Shown one piece after another: positions 8,003 through 15,808 of a DNA stretch of 18,227 nt. Location: the NCBI GenBank assembly GCA_946413885.1, contig CAMKMK010000014.1, forward strand, positions 1 through 18,227, read 5' to 3'. Below the pieces are notes generated by a model. It was not told the DNA's origin. It ran no database searches and saw only the letters and a program-made list of their open reading frames with translations. The first letter of the stretch is position 1, and every line of letters starts with the position of its first letter. The position numbers and the translations under genes were made by a program. Source of the DNA: an uncultured Prevotellaceae bacterium (lineage in GTDB: Bacteria; Bacteroidota; Bacteroidia; Bacteroidales; Bacteroidaceae).

Positions 8003-8818
8003 ATGATGAAAAACTTGTTTGACATCAAAGACCACGTGATAGTTATCACTGGCGGAACAGGCGTTTTAGGTAGAGAAATTGGGAAATACCTTGCTCTGCA
8101 AGGCGCCCATGTTATATTGTTGGGCCGCAAGGAAGAAGTTGGGCAAGAAATAGTTGCTGACATACAAAAAGAAGGCGGTGATGCCTCCTTCATTCAAAGC
8201 GATGTAACAAACAATGCATCTATGGAAGATGCACGGGATAAAATCCTAAAAAAGTATGGCCGGGTAAACTCTCTATTGAATGCAGCAGGAGGAAACATGC
8301 CTGGTGCAACCATAAGTCCCAAAGAAACTTTCTTTGACATCCAGATAGAAGAATTTCAGAAGGTACTCAATGTTAATTTGACAGGTACAATTATACCCAC
8401 ACAAGTTTTCTTAAAACCTATGGTGGAAGCAAAAAAGGGAAGCATTGTAAACTTCAGCAGTATGGCATCATTCCGCCCTCTCACTCGCGTAATGGGTTAT
8501 GGAAATGCCAAAGCGGCCATCAACAACTTTACTGCTTTTTTAGCAAATGAAGTTGCCACCAAGTTCTCTCCTGGGATACGTGTAAATGCCATTGCTCCAG
8601 GATTTTTCTTGACAAACCAGAATCGCGCATTACTGACCAACCCTGACGGTTCATTGACAGAAAGAGGAAACGATGTTATCCGACAAACACCTTTCAAACG
8701 ATTTGGCAAACCAGAAGAGCTCTGTGGCACTATTCATTATTTGGTGAGTGAGGCTTCCAGCTTTGTCACTGGCACTGTATCCATTGTAGATGGCGGTTTC
8801 AACATATTCACTTTGTAA
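8003..8818 (+). CDS. uxuB: SDR-family D-mannonate oxidoreductase (fructuronate reductase)
   Basis: The predicted role is NAD(P)H-dependent reduction of D-fructuronate to D-mannonate. The 271-residue protein is a classical short-chain dehydrogenase: nucleotide-binding TGGTGVLG at residues 16-23, NAAG at 93-96, serine at 152-153 in NFSSMASF, and the catalytic pair Y166 and K170 in YGNAK. This is not the long-chain mannitol-dehydrogenase-type UxuB of E. coli. It resembles the SDR-type enzyme used in Bacillus subtilis (YjmF), a non-orthologous replacement. Function is assigned mainly from its position between uxuA and uxaC, where it fills the one missing step. Two ATG codons open the frame; either could be used. 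Confidence 0.85.
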   Translation: MMKNLFDIKDHVIVITGGTGVLGREIGKYLALQGAHVILLGRKEEVGQEIVADIQKEGGDASFIQSDVTNNASMEDARDKILKKYGRVNSLLNAAGGNMPGATISPKETFFDIQIEEFQKVLNVNLTGTIIPTQVFLKPMVEAKKGSIVNFSSMASFRPLTRVMGYGNAKAAINNFTAFLANEVATKFSPGIRVNAIAPGFFLTNQNRALLTNPDGSLTERGNDVIRQTPFKRFGKPEELCGTIHYLVSEASSFVTGTVSIVDGGFNIFTL

Positions 8819-8836
8819 TACAAAATTGATAGTATT

Positions 8837-10243
8837 ATGATAAAACAATTCATGGATAACAATTTCATGCTTGAGACCTCTACTGCTCAAGAATTGTTTC
8901 ATTCCGAGGCTGAAAACCTACCCATTATAGATTACCATTGCCATCTTGATCCAAAGATGGTGGCAGAAGATCACAAATTCAAAAACATCACCGAATTATG
9001 GTTAGGTGGAGATCATTACAAATGGCGTTCCATGAGAACAAATGGAGTGGACGAAAAATTCATTACAGGAGATGCCAGCGACTTAGAGAAATTTCTGAAA
9101 TGGGCTGAGACCGTCCCATACACGATGCGTAATCCTCACTATCACTGGACCCATATGGAATTACGAACTGCCTTTGGAATAAATAAACTGCTTAATCCTG
9201 AGACGGCTCATGAAATATATGAGGAATGCAACGAGAAACTTCAGCAACCAGAGTTTTCTGCACGAGGATTGATGTTGCATTACAACGTGGAAATTGTCTG
9301 CACTACTGATGATCCCACTGATAGTTTGAAATATCACAAGATCACTCGTGACAGTGGCTTCAAGGTGAGGATGTTGCCCACTTGGCGTCCTGATAAAGCT
9401 ATGGCTTTGGAAAATCACGCTACATACAAAGTATATATTGACAAACTGAGCGAGGTAAGCGACTTGAGTATTGAAACTTACCAAGACTTAATAGATGCTT
9501 TGCAGCGACGACATGATTTCTTTAACGAAATGGGATGCAGATTGAGTGATCATGGAATAAACGAATTTTATGCTGACAACTACAATGACACTGAAGTAAA
9601 TGTCATATTCCAAAAAGCAATTCGTGGTAAAAAAGTCACAGAGGAGGAAGCACGAAAGTTCAAGTCCTCTCTCATGCTGGACTTCGCTCGACAAGATGCC
9701 GCAGCAGGATGGACACAACAATTCCATTATGGTCCTATCCGCAACAATAACACAAGAATGTTCCGTGCTATAGGTCCTGACACAGGTTACGATAGTATCG
9801 GCACTCCCAACACTGCCATCAGTATGGCTCGATTTCTGGACAAATTAGACCAAGAGCGTCATTTAGCACAAACAATCCTCTACACCATCAATCCAGCTGA
9901 CAATTATATGGTAGCCTCAATGATTGGCAATTTCCAAGAAGGACCCAATCCTGGTAAGATTCAGTTTGGAAGTGGATGGTGGTTCAATGATCAAAAATTT
10001 GGTATTGAAGAGCATTTGAATGCATTGAGTGTATTAGGATTACTCAGTCGATTTGTTGGTATGCTGACAGATAGTCGATCGTTCCTCTCTTATCCCCGTC
10101 ATGAATACTTTAGAAGGATCCTATGTAATCTTATCGGCCGTGACATAGAAAACGGGGAACTTCCTGTAGAAGAGATGTCTCGTATCCGCCAGATGGTTCA
10201 GGACATATCTTACTATAATGCAAAACGATACTTTATGTTCTAA
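8837..10243 (+). CDS. uxaC: Glucuronate (uronate) isomerase
   Basis: UxaC converts D-glucuronate to D-fructuronate, and galacturonate to tagaturonate. At 468 residues it is almost the length of the E. coli enzyme. The amidohydrolase-like metal site is visible in IDYHCHLDPK (H34, H36), followed by the family segments ITELWLGGDHYKWR and MRTNGV. CTTDDPTDSL, LPTWRPDKA and the late SRSFLSYPRHEYFRR segment also match. The first ATG at 8837 is chosen because IKQFMDNNF continues the family N-terminus; a second ATG lies 15 bases on. It is the last gene of the hexuronate operon, 18 bases after the SDR. Only 10 bases separate its stop from the convergent tldD stop, so no separate terminator fits between them. 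Confidence 0.97.
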   Translation: MIKQFMDNNFMLETSTAQELFHSEAENLPIIDYHCHLDPKMVAEDHKFKNITELWLGGDHYKWRSMRTNGVDEKFITGDASDLEKFLKWAETVPYTMRNPHYHWTHMELRTAFGINKLLNPETAHEIYEECNEKLQQPEFSARGLMLHYNVEIVCTTDDPTDSLKYHKITRDSGFKVRMLPTWRPDKAMALENHATYKVYIDKLSEVSDLSIETYQDLIDALQRRHDFFNEMGCRLSDHGINEFYADNYNDTEVNVIFQKAIRGKKVTEEEARKFKSSLMLDFARQDAAAGWTQQFHYGPIRNNNTRMFRAIGPDTGYDSIGTPNTAISMARFLDKLDQERHLAQTILYTINPADNYMVASMIGNFQEGPNPGKIQFGSGWWFNDQKFGIEEHLNALSVLGLLSRFVGMLTDSRSFLSYPRHEYFRRILCNLIGRDIENGELPVEEMSRIRQMVQDISYYNAKRYFMF

Positions 10244-10253
10244 GAACAAAAGC

Positions 10254-11630
10254 TTATCCTACAACCAATTTCTTAACAAGAACTGTAGGTAGACCTTGGC
10301 TGACTGGAACATTCTGGCCGCCCTTTCCGCATGTACTCGCACTATGATCAATCATTAAATTGTTGCCCACCATGGAAATATCATAAAGAGCGCGTGGTCC
10401 ATTCCCAATGATGTTCATGTCTCGAATAGGTTGCGTAAGATGTCCATCCTCGATGAGATAACCTTGTTTCATAAAGAATGTAAAATCACCTGCGCCAATT
10501 TGTACTTGACCATTGGTAAATGTCTTCGCGTAAATTCCACGTTTCACACTATGAATGATATCCTCCTCTGAAGCGTCACCTTCCATCATATATGTGCTAC
10601 GCATACGAGGTTGAGGCGGATAACGGAAACTCTCGCGACGTCCATTTCCTGTGGGTCTTACTCCAAAGAACTTTGCAGTGATACGATCATGTATATAACT
10701 GTTAAGCCGACCATGATCCACCAATATAGTCTTTTCACCTGGCACGCCCTCATCATCAAAGTGTAAAAAACCAACATCGTGAGGCAATGTGCCATCATCT
10801 ATAATGCTGATACTAGGATCGCATATCATTTGTCCTATTTTGCCAGCAAAAACACTCTCACCAGTACGATTGAAATCAGCCTCAAAACTATGTCCAATGG
10901 CTTCATGCATCAATATTCCACTTGCTCCAGCTGCCATCACGACAGGCATTTCTTCCCCTTCGATTTGCTTTGCTTTAAACAAAAAAGCTGTGCGAGAGAC
11001 GGCCTCCTCCACAACTTCACGAATACACTTCTCAGATAAAAACTCAATGCCCATCTGAAACATTCGAGTTGCATAGTTCATCTGGGTCTGACCATCGTGC
11101 TGCATAACGACAGATATCATCAAAGAAATACGTGATCGCTGGTCTTTCATGTATTCTCCCAAACTATTAACCAGCTCAACATCTTGTATACGTTGTGAGA
11201 TGGATGCTTTTACACGAATAACACGAGAATCCATCGAGCGAGCTAATTGATCGATATATATAAGATGTTGACATGTGGCTTTCGATTCTAAAATCTGAGT
11301 AGAAGTATCACAATAGTTCTTAGTAATAAGGGGAAAGGGGGGTGATATTTTAGAACCTTCACTAATCTTGGCAGCAAAACGCGCTGCATTAAGCATAGTA
11401 CAAGGTGATAAATCCATCGTGTATGCATACCCCGTCTGACTTCCTGAGACAACACGGATACCTGCTCCATAGATGACAGCTTGCTGGGACTGGCTCACTA
11501 AACCATCTTGTAGAACCACACTAAAGACTTCCGTATGCTCAAGAAAAATGTCTGAATATTCTCCACCTCGACTAAGCGCCGTGGACAAGACATCTGTTAG
11601 TGTCTCTCGTGTTATAGGAAAATGATACAC
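10254..11630 (-). CDS. tldD: TldD metalloprotease subunit
   Basis: TldD is the catalytic half of the TldD/TldE heterodimeric zinc protease, known in E. coli for degrading unfolded peptides and maturing microcin B17. The 458-residue protein keeps the zinc motif HEAIGH (H242, E243, H247) and the third ligand Cys434 in STCGKGGQNVPV, so it should be active. The N-terminal half shows the family pattern LQDGLVSQSQQ and YGAGIRV. Translation starts at GTG (11630), because no ATG is in frame before residue 72. The start lies just 4 bases after the fprA stop, so the two genes are tightly coupled. Its expected partner, tldE, is on the opposite strand at 13053. The substrate in this organism is unknown. 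Confidence 0.92.
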   Translation of the reverse strand: MYHFPITRETLTDVLSTALSRGGEYSDIFLEHTEVFSVVLQDGLVSQSQQAVIYGAGIRVVSGSQTGYAYTMDLSPCTMLNAARFAAKISEGSKISPPFPLITKNYCDTSTQILESKATCQHLIYIDQLARSMDSRVIRVKASISQRIQDVELVNSLGEYMKDQRSRISLMISVVMQHDGQTQMNYATRMFQMGIEFLSEKCIREVVEEAVSRTAFLFKAKQIEGEEMPVVMAAGASGILMHEAIGHSFEADFNRTGESVFAGKIGQMICDPSISIIDDGTLPHDVGFLHFDDEGVPGEKTILVDHGRLNSYIHDRITAKFFGVRPTGNGRRESFRYPPQPRMRSTYMMEGDASEEDIIHSVKRGIYAKTFTNGQVQIGAGDFTFFMKQGYLIEDGHLTQPIRDMNIIGNGPRALYDISMVGNNLMIDHSASTCGKGGQNVPVSQGLPTVLVKKLVVG

Positions 11631-11634
11631 GAGA

Positions 11635-12804
11635 TTATATCAAAATTGAATCGGCCAATGCTTCCAATTGTGGTATATCAGTCTCCTTCATACAACTATG
11701 AATGGTCACAATGGGTTCTACAACCTCACAATTTTTCATTCCATCAATCAAGCAACGCATCGTCTTGGCTGCTGTAGGAGCCCAAGAACCATTCTCGATG
11801 ATACCAAAACGACGTTTCTGATAATTCTTTATCTGCAAATGATATAAGAAATCATGCATTACAGGGAATACACCAGCATCATAGCTACTGGCTGCAACAA
11901 TAAGTTTAGGATAGCGGAATGCATCTTCTATAACCTCAGCCATATCTGATCGGGCTAAATCAGAAAGAATCACCTTCTTAGCACCTTTTTGCATAAGAAT
12001 CCCTTGAAGTTTCTTTGCAACCTCTGCAGTATTACCATGAATACTGGCATAAGCAATTAACACACCCTCGCTTTCTGGTTCATATTTACTCCAAATATTA
12101 TAGAGGCGAAGGGACTCCTGGAGAGCTTTATCTCGAAGCACTGGACCATGTAAAGGACAAATAGCCTGAATATCCAATGCAGCAACCTTATTAATTACAT
12201 TTTGAACTTGTATGCCATACTTGCCACAAATATTGAAATAATAACGTCGAGCCTCACATGCCCAATCATCGGTCTCATTCTGGATAGCTCCAAACTTACC
12301 GAATCCATCAGCGCTGAAAAGAACTTTATCAGTCAAGTCATATGTCATAATGACCTCAGGCCAGTGGACCATAGGCGCACCAACAAACTGTAACGTATGA
12401 ATTCCCAATTCCAATTGATCACCTTCCTTTACTACTTGAGTACGATTTGTAATATTAATTTGTTCGAAGAATTTGGGGAGCATTTTGAGTGCTTGAGCAC
12501 TCAAAACAAGTTTCATCATAGGATATTGGTCCAACATCCATGCAATCTGAGAAGCATGATCGGGTTCCATATGTTGAACAATCAAAAAATCTGGTATTCG
12601 ACCTGCCAATGCATGCTGTAGATTCTGTTTCCATTCAACGGCTTTACGTACATCCACAGTATCCATAACAGCTATTTTCTCATCAAAAATAATATAACTA
12701 TTATAGCTCATTCCTTCTGGAACGACATACTGACTCTCGAATAGATCAATATCCAGATCGTCGACTCCTATATATTTAATGTCTGAAGACACATTCATTT
12801 CCAT
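11635..12804 (-). CDS. fprA: Flavodiiron protein (FprA family)
   Basis: This is an A-type flavoprotein that reduces O2 to water or NO to N2O, protecting strict anaerobes. The 389-residue protein has a metallo-beta-lactamase-like N-terminal domain with all six diiron ligands of the family: H78, E80 and D82 in HMEPDH, H147 in VHWPE, D166 in FSADGFG, and H219 in PLHGP. The C-terminal domain is flavodoxin-like, with the FMN phosphate loop in AYASIHGNTAEVA at 251-263. There is no C-terminal rubredoxin or flavin reductase extension, so electrons must come from a separate rubredoxin-type donor. A good Shine-Dalgarno (AGGAGA) precedes the ATG, unusual for this window. tldD follows after 4 bases. The gene contains a perfect hairpin at 12483-12506. 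Confidence 0.95.
   Translation of the reverse strand: MEMNVSSDIKYIGVDDLDIDLFESQYVVPEGMSYNSYIIFDEKIAVMDTVDVRKAVEWKQNLQHALAGRIPDFLIVQHMEPDHASQIAWMLDQYPMMKLVLSAQALKMLPKFFEQINITNRTQVVKEGDQLELGIHTLQFVGAPMVHWPEVIMTYDLTDKVLFSADGFGKFGAIQNETDDWACEARRYYFNICGKYGIQVQNVINKVAALDIQAICPLHGPVLRDKALQESLRLYNIWSKYEPESEGVLIAYASIHGNTAEVAKKLQGILMQKGAKKVILSDLARSDMAEVIEDAFRYPKLIVAASSYDAGVFPVMHDFLYHLQIKNYQKRRFGIIENGSWAPTAAKTMRCLIDGMKNCEVVEPIVTIHSCMKETDIPQLEALADSILI
12483..12506. repeat. Perfect 10-bp inverted repeat inside fprA
   Basis: TTTTGAGTGC (12483-12492) and GCACTCAAAA (12497-12506) are exact reverse complements around a 4-base loop. On the coding strand this covers the residues LSAQALK in the middle of the metallo-beta-lactamase domain. 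No T-run follows in either direction, so it is not a standard terminator. It may be chance or an RNA structure. Confidence 0.45.
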
Positions 12805-12855
12805 ATTTCTCCTAAATTTAAATTAAATTTTTATGATTTATTTGTTTTCGTGATA

Positions 12856-12863
12856 CAAAAATA
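12856..12863 (-). promoter_or_regulatory. Possible -7 element for fprA-tldD
   Basis: On the minus strand TATTTTTG (12863-12856) matches TAnnTTTG, 52 bases before the fprA start. No clear TTG lies at the expected -33 spacing, so this is a weak call that rests on the motif and its position. Confidence 0.35.
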
Positions 12864-12878
12864 TGAAATTTATTTCAT
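12863..12878. promoter_or_regulatory. Palindrome between the divergent fprA and tldE starts
   Basis: ATGAAAT (12863-12869) and ATTTCAT (12872-12878) form a perfect 7-bp inverted repeat with a 2-base spacer. It abuts the possible fprA -7 box and lies about 30 bases upstream of the tldE -7 box, a plausible place for a dimeric regulator to bind and control both directions. No regulator gene is next to it. Confidence 0.4.
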
Positions 12879-12906
12879 CCAGAATGGAATTCATAGAAAA
12901 AAATCT

Positions 12907-12914
12907 TATCTTTG
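12907..12914 (+). promoter_or_regulatory. Predicted -7 element for tldE
   Basis: TATCTTTG is an exact match to the Bacteroidota TAnnTTTG box and is followed by CA, a common context for it. The -33 region only offers TGG at 12885-12887. Transcription would begin near 12921 and give a long leader of about 130 bases before the tldE ATG. Confidence 0.5.
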
Positions 12915-12938
12915 CATTCACGAATATAGATAAAAACA

Positions 12939-13028
12939 ATGTTTAGAAGTCCTTATAGGCGTTTTTTTATCCTTCTTCCTTTTGTCTTCTGTCAAGCAGT
13001 AGATATATTGTTTATACTCGTTTGTTAG
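12939..13028 (+). other. 29-codon leader ORF upstream of tldE
   Basis: An ATG 18 bases after the predicted transcription start opens a 29-residue frame ending in TAG at 13026-13028. The peptide begins MFRSPYRRF and is otherwise very hydrophobic, with two cysteines. Its stop codon falls exactly in the loop of a small hairpin, GTTTGT/ACAAAC (13020-13025 with 13029-13034), 18 bases before the tldE start. It could be a real small membrane peptide, a translational leader, or chance in T-rich DNA. No family is recognised. Confidence 0.25.
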
Positions 13029-13052
13029 ACAAACATCTAAAAGAAAAGACGA

Positions 13053-14360
13053 ATGGAAACGGATATCATAAACTATGCTGCCAACGAAATCGCTGCCTAC
13101 GGAGAGATAGATTTCAGACTTATTTTGACGGAGAATCATGAGACAACTATTGTCATGCGAAATGAACAAACGGAGCAGTTACAGCAAGCCAAAGCCATTT
13201 CTCTTGCCATTAATTTGATACTTGACGGCCGTGATGGATTCTATTATACCAATAATTTAGATCAACATGAATTAAAGACTTTCATCTACCAAGCTATTGA
13301 AAACACAAAAATCCTGGAACCTGATGAAAGCCGCACCCTACCTAATCCCAGTCTTTATTACAAAGGAGATGGCTTTGACCTGAAAAATTTCGATGCCACA
13401 CTCGCCGCCATGGATCCAAGCGAAAAGATTCAGATGACCGTAGAGAATCACAATCAAGCTTTTAATAGCGATCCACGCATCATTAGTACACAGACACGAT
13501 ATTCGGATCGCCAGCATCAGGCATACTATATGAATAGTAACGGATTCCACGGATACGAAGAAAGTAGTCGATGTACCTTGAGTACAATACTTGCTGTAGA
13601 GGGTAAAGATGGACAACACCCTATGGACGGATGGGGAGAAACACGTATCTTTTTCCATGATATGCCTCATTCTGGAATTGCAGATATAGCTTTAGAAAGA
13701 ACTTTGCGGAAAATAGGACAAAAACCTATCAAAGGTGGAATCTATACGATGATTCTGGAATCACCTATTGCTGGTAATATGCTGCAACCTGTACTTAACG
13801 TAATGGGAGGGCAAGCTCTGCAGCAGAAAATGTCATTCCTTCACGACAAACTTGACCAACAAGTATTATCTCCACTTTTACAACTTGTAGATGATCCTTT
13901 GATTCCTGGCACTTTAGGAGCATGTCATTTTGATTATGACGGGGTTGCAACCCAGCGTCGAACTATCTTTGACCATGGTATCCTACGAACTTACTTCATA
14001 GACACGCCCTATAGTAAAAAGCTAAAAATGGAACCCACAACTCAAGGTGTTCATCATTTGATTATGCAAGCAGGCAGCAAAAATCTTAAGGAACTAATAA
14101 AAGAGGTTGGAGAAGGTATTCTTGTGACCGATTTTAATGGAGGAAACTGCGACTCAACAACAGGTAATTTCTCATATGGCATCGAAGGTCACTTAATCCA
14201 AGGAGGTCAGATTACACAACCTCTTAGTGGCATGAACATTACTGGCAACATGCTGCAGTTGTGGCAAAATCTTGTAGAACTTGGAAACGATGCTGATCCT
14301 TGGGAAACAGATCTGATTCCCACTCTGGTTTTCGAAGGAATTCAATTTGGTGGAGTATAA
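13053..14360 (+). CDS. tldE: TldE/PmbA protease subunit
   Basis: This is the partner of TldD in the heterodimeric zinc protease. The 435-residue protein has the PmbA layout, with YTNNLDQHELKTFIYQA in the N-terminal domain and the C-terminal segment LVTDFNGGNCDSTTGNFSYGIEG followed by SGMNITGN. At the place of the TldD zinc motif it reads NMLQPV (242-247), so it lacks the metal-binding HExxxH, as expected for the non-catalytic subunit. It is divergent from fprA-tldD with 248 bases between, rather than adjacent to tldD. The ATG at 13053 is the first in frame after several leader stops. Only 30 bases separate it from the downstream signal-peptide ORF, and no separate promoter is evident there. 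Confidence 0.9.
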   Translation: METDIINYAANEIAAYGEIDFRLILTENHETTIVMRNEQTEQLQQAKAISLAINLILDGRDGFYYTNNLDQHELKTFIYQAIENTKILEPDESRTLPNPSLYYKGDGFDLKNFDATLAAMDPSEKIQMTVENHNQAFNSDPRIISTQTRYSDRQHQAYYMNSNGFHGYEESSRCTLSTILAVEGKDGQHPMDGWGETRIFFHDMPHSGIADIALERTLRKIGQKPIKGGIYTMILESPIAGNMLQPVLNVMGGQALQQKMSFLHDKLDQQVLSPLLQLVDDPLIPGTLGACHFDYDGVATQRRTIFDHGILRTYFIDTPYSKKLKMEPTTQGVHHLIMQAGSKNLKELIKEVGEGILVTDFNGGNCDSTTGNFSYGIEGHLIQGGQITQPLSGMNITGNMLQLWQNLVELGNDADPWETDLIPTLVFEGIQFGGV

Positions 14361-14390
14361 TTTTTTAAGAGTCATACAAAGAAAAAGAAT

Positions 14391-14615
14391 ATGAAGCGAT
14401 CTATAGCAATAATCCTATTCCTGACAATTGGACTGATTTGTTTTGCTAATACTAACCAAATCACCAAGCGGATGCAACAAGTAGACTTCTCACAAGTATA
14501 CATTGATGATGCATTTTGGTCACCACGACTCAAAAACAATGCTGAAAAAACTATCCATGTATGCATCGACCAAATAGAAAACAAAAAAGTACTAACAAAT
14601 AATATTTTATCATGA
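14391..14615 (+). pseudogene. Truncated GH127-type glycosidase, N-terminal stub
   Basis: The 74-residue frame starts with a signal peptide (KRS, then a hydrophobic core to about residue 19, cleavage near CFA-N). It then matches the N-terminus of secreted GH127 (DUF1680) beta-L-arabinofuranosidase-like proteins: QVDFSQVYIDDAFWSPRLK followed by TIHVCIDQIENK, where family members read FWxPR and then a segment leading to TGRI.NF. Similarity stops at about residue 65, and nine unrelated residues follow before TGA. The family is normally 600 or more residues, so the whole catalytic barrel is gone. The stop codon overlaps the ATG of the following oxidoreductase (ATGA). Most likely a deletion remnant, though it could still be translated and secreted, and could couple translation to the next gene. 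Confidence 0.7.
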
Positions 14616-15778
14616 TGAACAGAAAACTCAGAATGGGTATGATCGGAGGCGGAGGAAACGCCATGATTGGCCCTATCCATTTACGTGCAGCGTTGATGGA
14701 TAACGACATTGAACTTGTATGCGGATGTTTTAGCCGTAACTACCAAACCTCTCTTATCACAGGACGTGCCTGGTATGTTCCTGAAAATCGTATTTATCGT
14801 GATTTCAAGGAGATGTTAGAAAAAGAATCTTCTTTACCAAAAGAAGAACGAATGGATTTTGTGGCTATTGTCACTCCCAACAAAGTACATTATGAACAGG
14901 CTGCCCTTGCACTTGATCTTGGATTTGATGTAGTATTGGACAAACCAATGACTTTTTCTTTGGAAGAAGCGTTGAAGTTGCAAGAGAAGATAGAAAAGAC
15001 AGGACTCACACTGGCTCTAACCCACACTTATTCGGCATATCCAGCCGTCAAGGAGATGAAGACGCGCATTGCAGAAGGACAATTGGGTAAACTACGTCGG
15101 ATTTATGTGGAATATACACAAGGATGGCTCTCTCAACGTATTGAGTTAGAAGGAGGTAACAATGCTGGATGGCGAACAGATCCCACTCAATCCGGTAAAG
15201 GCGGTTGTGTCGGTGATATAGGCACTCACGCATGGCATCTGTCAGAATACATTACAGGAGAGAAAGTGACTGAACTATGTGCCGAACTCAACACCTTCGT
15301 GGAAGGACGTCCTATCGATGACGATGCCGCCGCTTTCCTTCATTATACTAATGGCGTACATGGTGTACTTCATGCCACACAAATTGCTGCTGGTGAAGAA
15401 AACCGACTCGCCATCCGAATCTATGGAGAAAAAGGAGGTTTCGATTGGCAACAGATGGAGCCCAATACTTTGATAGCTCGTTGGGCAGACCGTCCCGCAG
15501 AGATTATCCGAACAGGCAATGGATACATGAATTCCCTCTCCAAATGGAACACACGCACTCCTGGTGGTCATCCTGAGGGTTACATCGAAGCCTTTGCTAA
15601 TATTTATCGAAACTTTTCCAAGACAATACGTGCCAAGAAAAACGGAGAAAAACCCAAGCCCGAGTTTTTGGACTTCCCCAACGTATATGATGGCGTACGA
15701 GGACTTCAGTTTATTGAAACCATGGTTGCAGCAGGATACGATACAGATAAAAAATGGGTTAAATGGATTGAAAAATAA
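14612..15778 (+). CDS. Gfo/Idh/MocA-family oxidoreductase
   Basis: This is an NAD(P)-dependent sugar or sugar-derivative dehydrogenase with 388 residues. The Rossmann glycine-rich loop is IGGGGNAMIG (11-20), the conserved DKPMT (110-114; EKP in many relatives) is present, and the catalytic-site pattern GGCVGDIGTHAWHL gives D202 and H206. There is no signal peptide, so it should act in the cytoplasm. Two consecutive ATGs (14612, 14615) both overlap the TGA of the GH127 stub, so translation is probably coupled to it. The next gene is a secreted GH99-like protein 30 bases downstream. The substrate cannot be read from the sequence. The family includes inositol, glucose and levoglucosan dehydrogenases, and some members take part in oxidation-assisted glycoside cleavage. 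Confidence 0.88.
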   Translation: MMNRKLRMGMIGGGGNAMIGPIHLRAALMDNDIELVCGCFSRNYQTSLITGRAWYVPENRIYRDFKEMLEKESSLPKEERMDFVAIVTPNKVHYEQAALALDLGFDVVLDKPMTFSLEEALKLQEKIEKTGLTLALTHTYSAYPAVKEMKTRIAEGQLGKLRRIYVEYTQGWLSQRIELEGGNNAGWRTDPTQSGKGGCVGDIGTHAWHLSEYITGEKVTELCAELNTFVEGRPIDDDAAAFLHYTNGVHGVLHATQIAAGEENRLAIRIYGEKGGFDWQQMEPNTLIARWADRPAEIIRTGNGYMNSLSKWNTRTPGGHPEGYIEAFANIYRNFSKTIRAKKNGEKPKPEFLDFPNVYDGVRGLQFIETMVAAGYDTDKKWVKWIEK

Positions 15779-15808
15779 ATCAATCAACAAACAGATAAGC
15801 TAAAAAGG

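Noticed and set aside
10244..10253. Possible bidirectional terminator between uxaC and tldD
   Set aside because: The gap is ten bases and no inverted repeat with T-runs was seen around it.
12918..13169. Minus-strand 83-codon frame across the tldE start
   Set aside because: It overlaps the conserved tldE N-terminus and the leader, and its low-complexity lysine- and leucine-rich protein looks like a shadow.
14340..14390. Promoter for the GH127 stub/Gfo-Idh operon
   Set aside because: TAATTTTT resembles a -7 box but lacks the final G, and the only nearby TTTG is just 8 bases away, far from the required spacing.
14193..14680. Minus-strand frames opposite the tldE end and the GH127 stub
   Set aside because: They are antisense to recognisable protein families and show no family motif.
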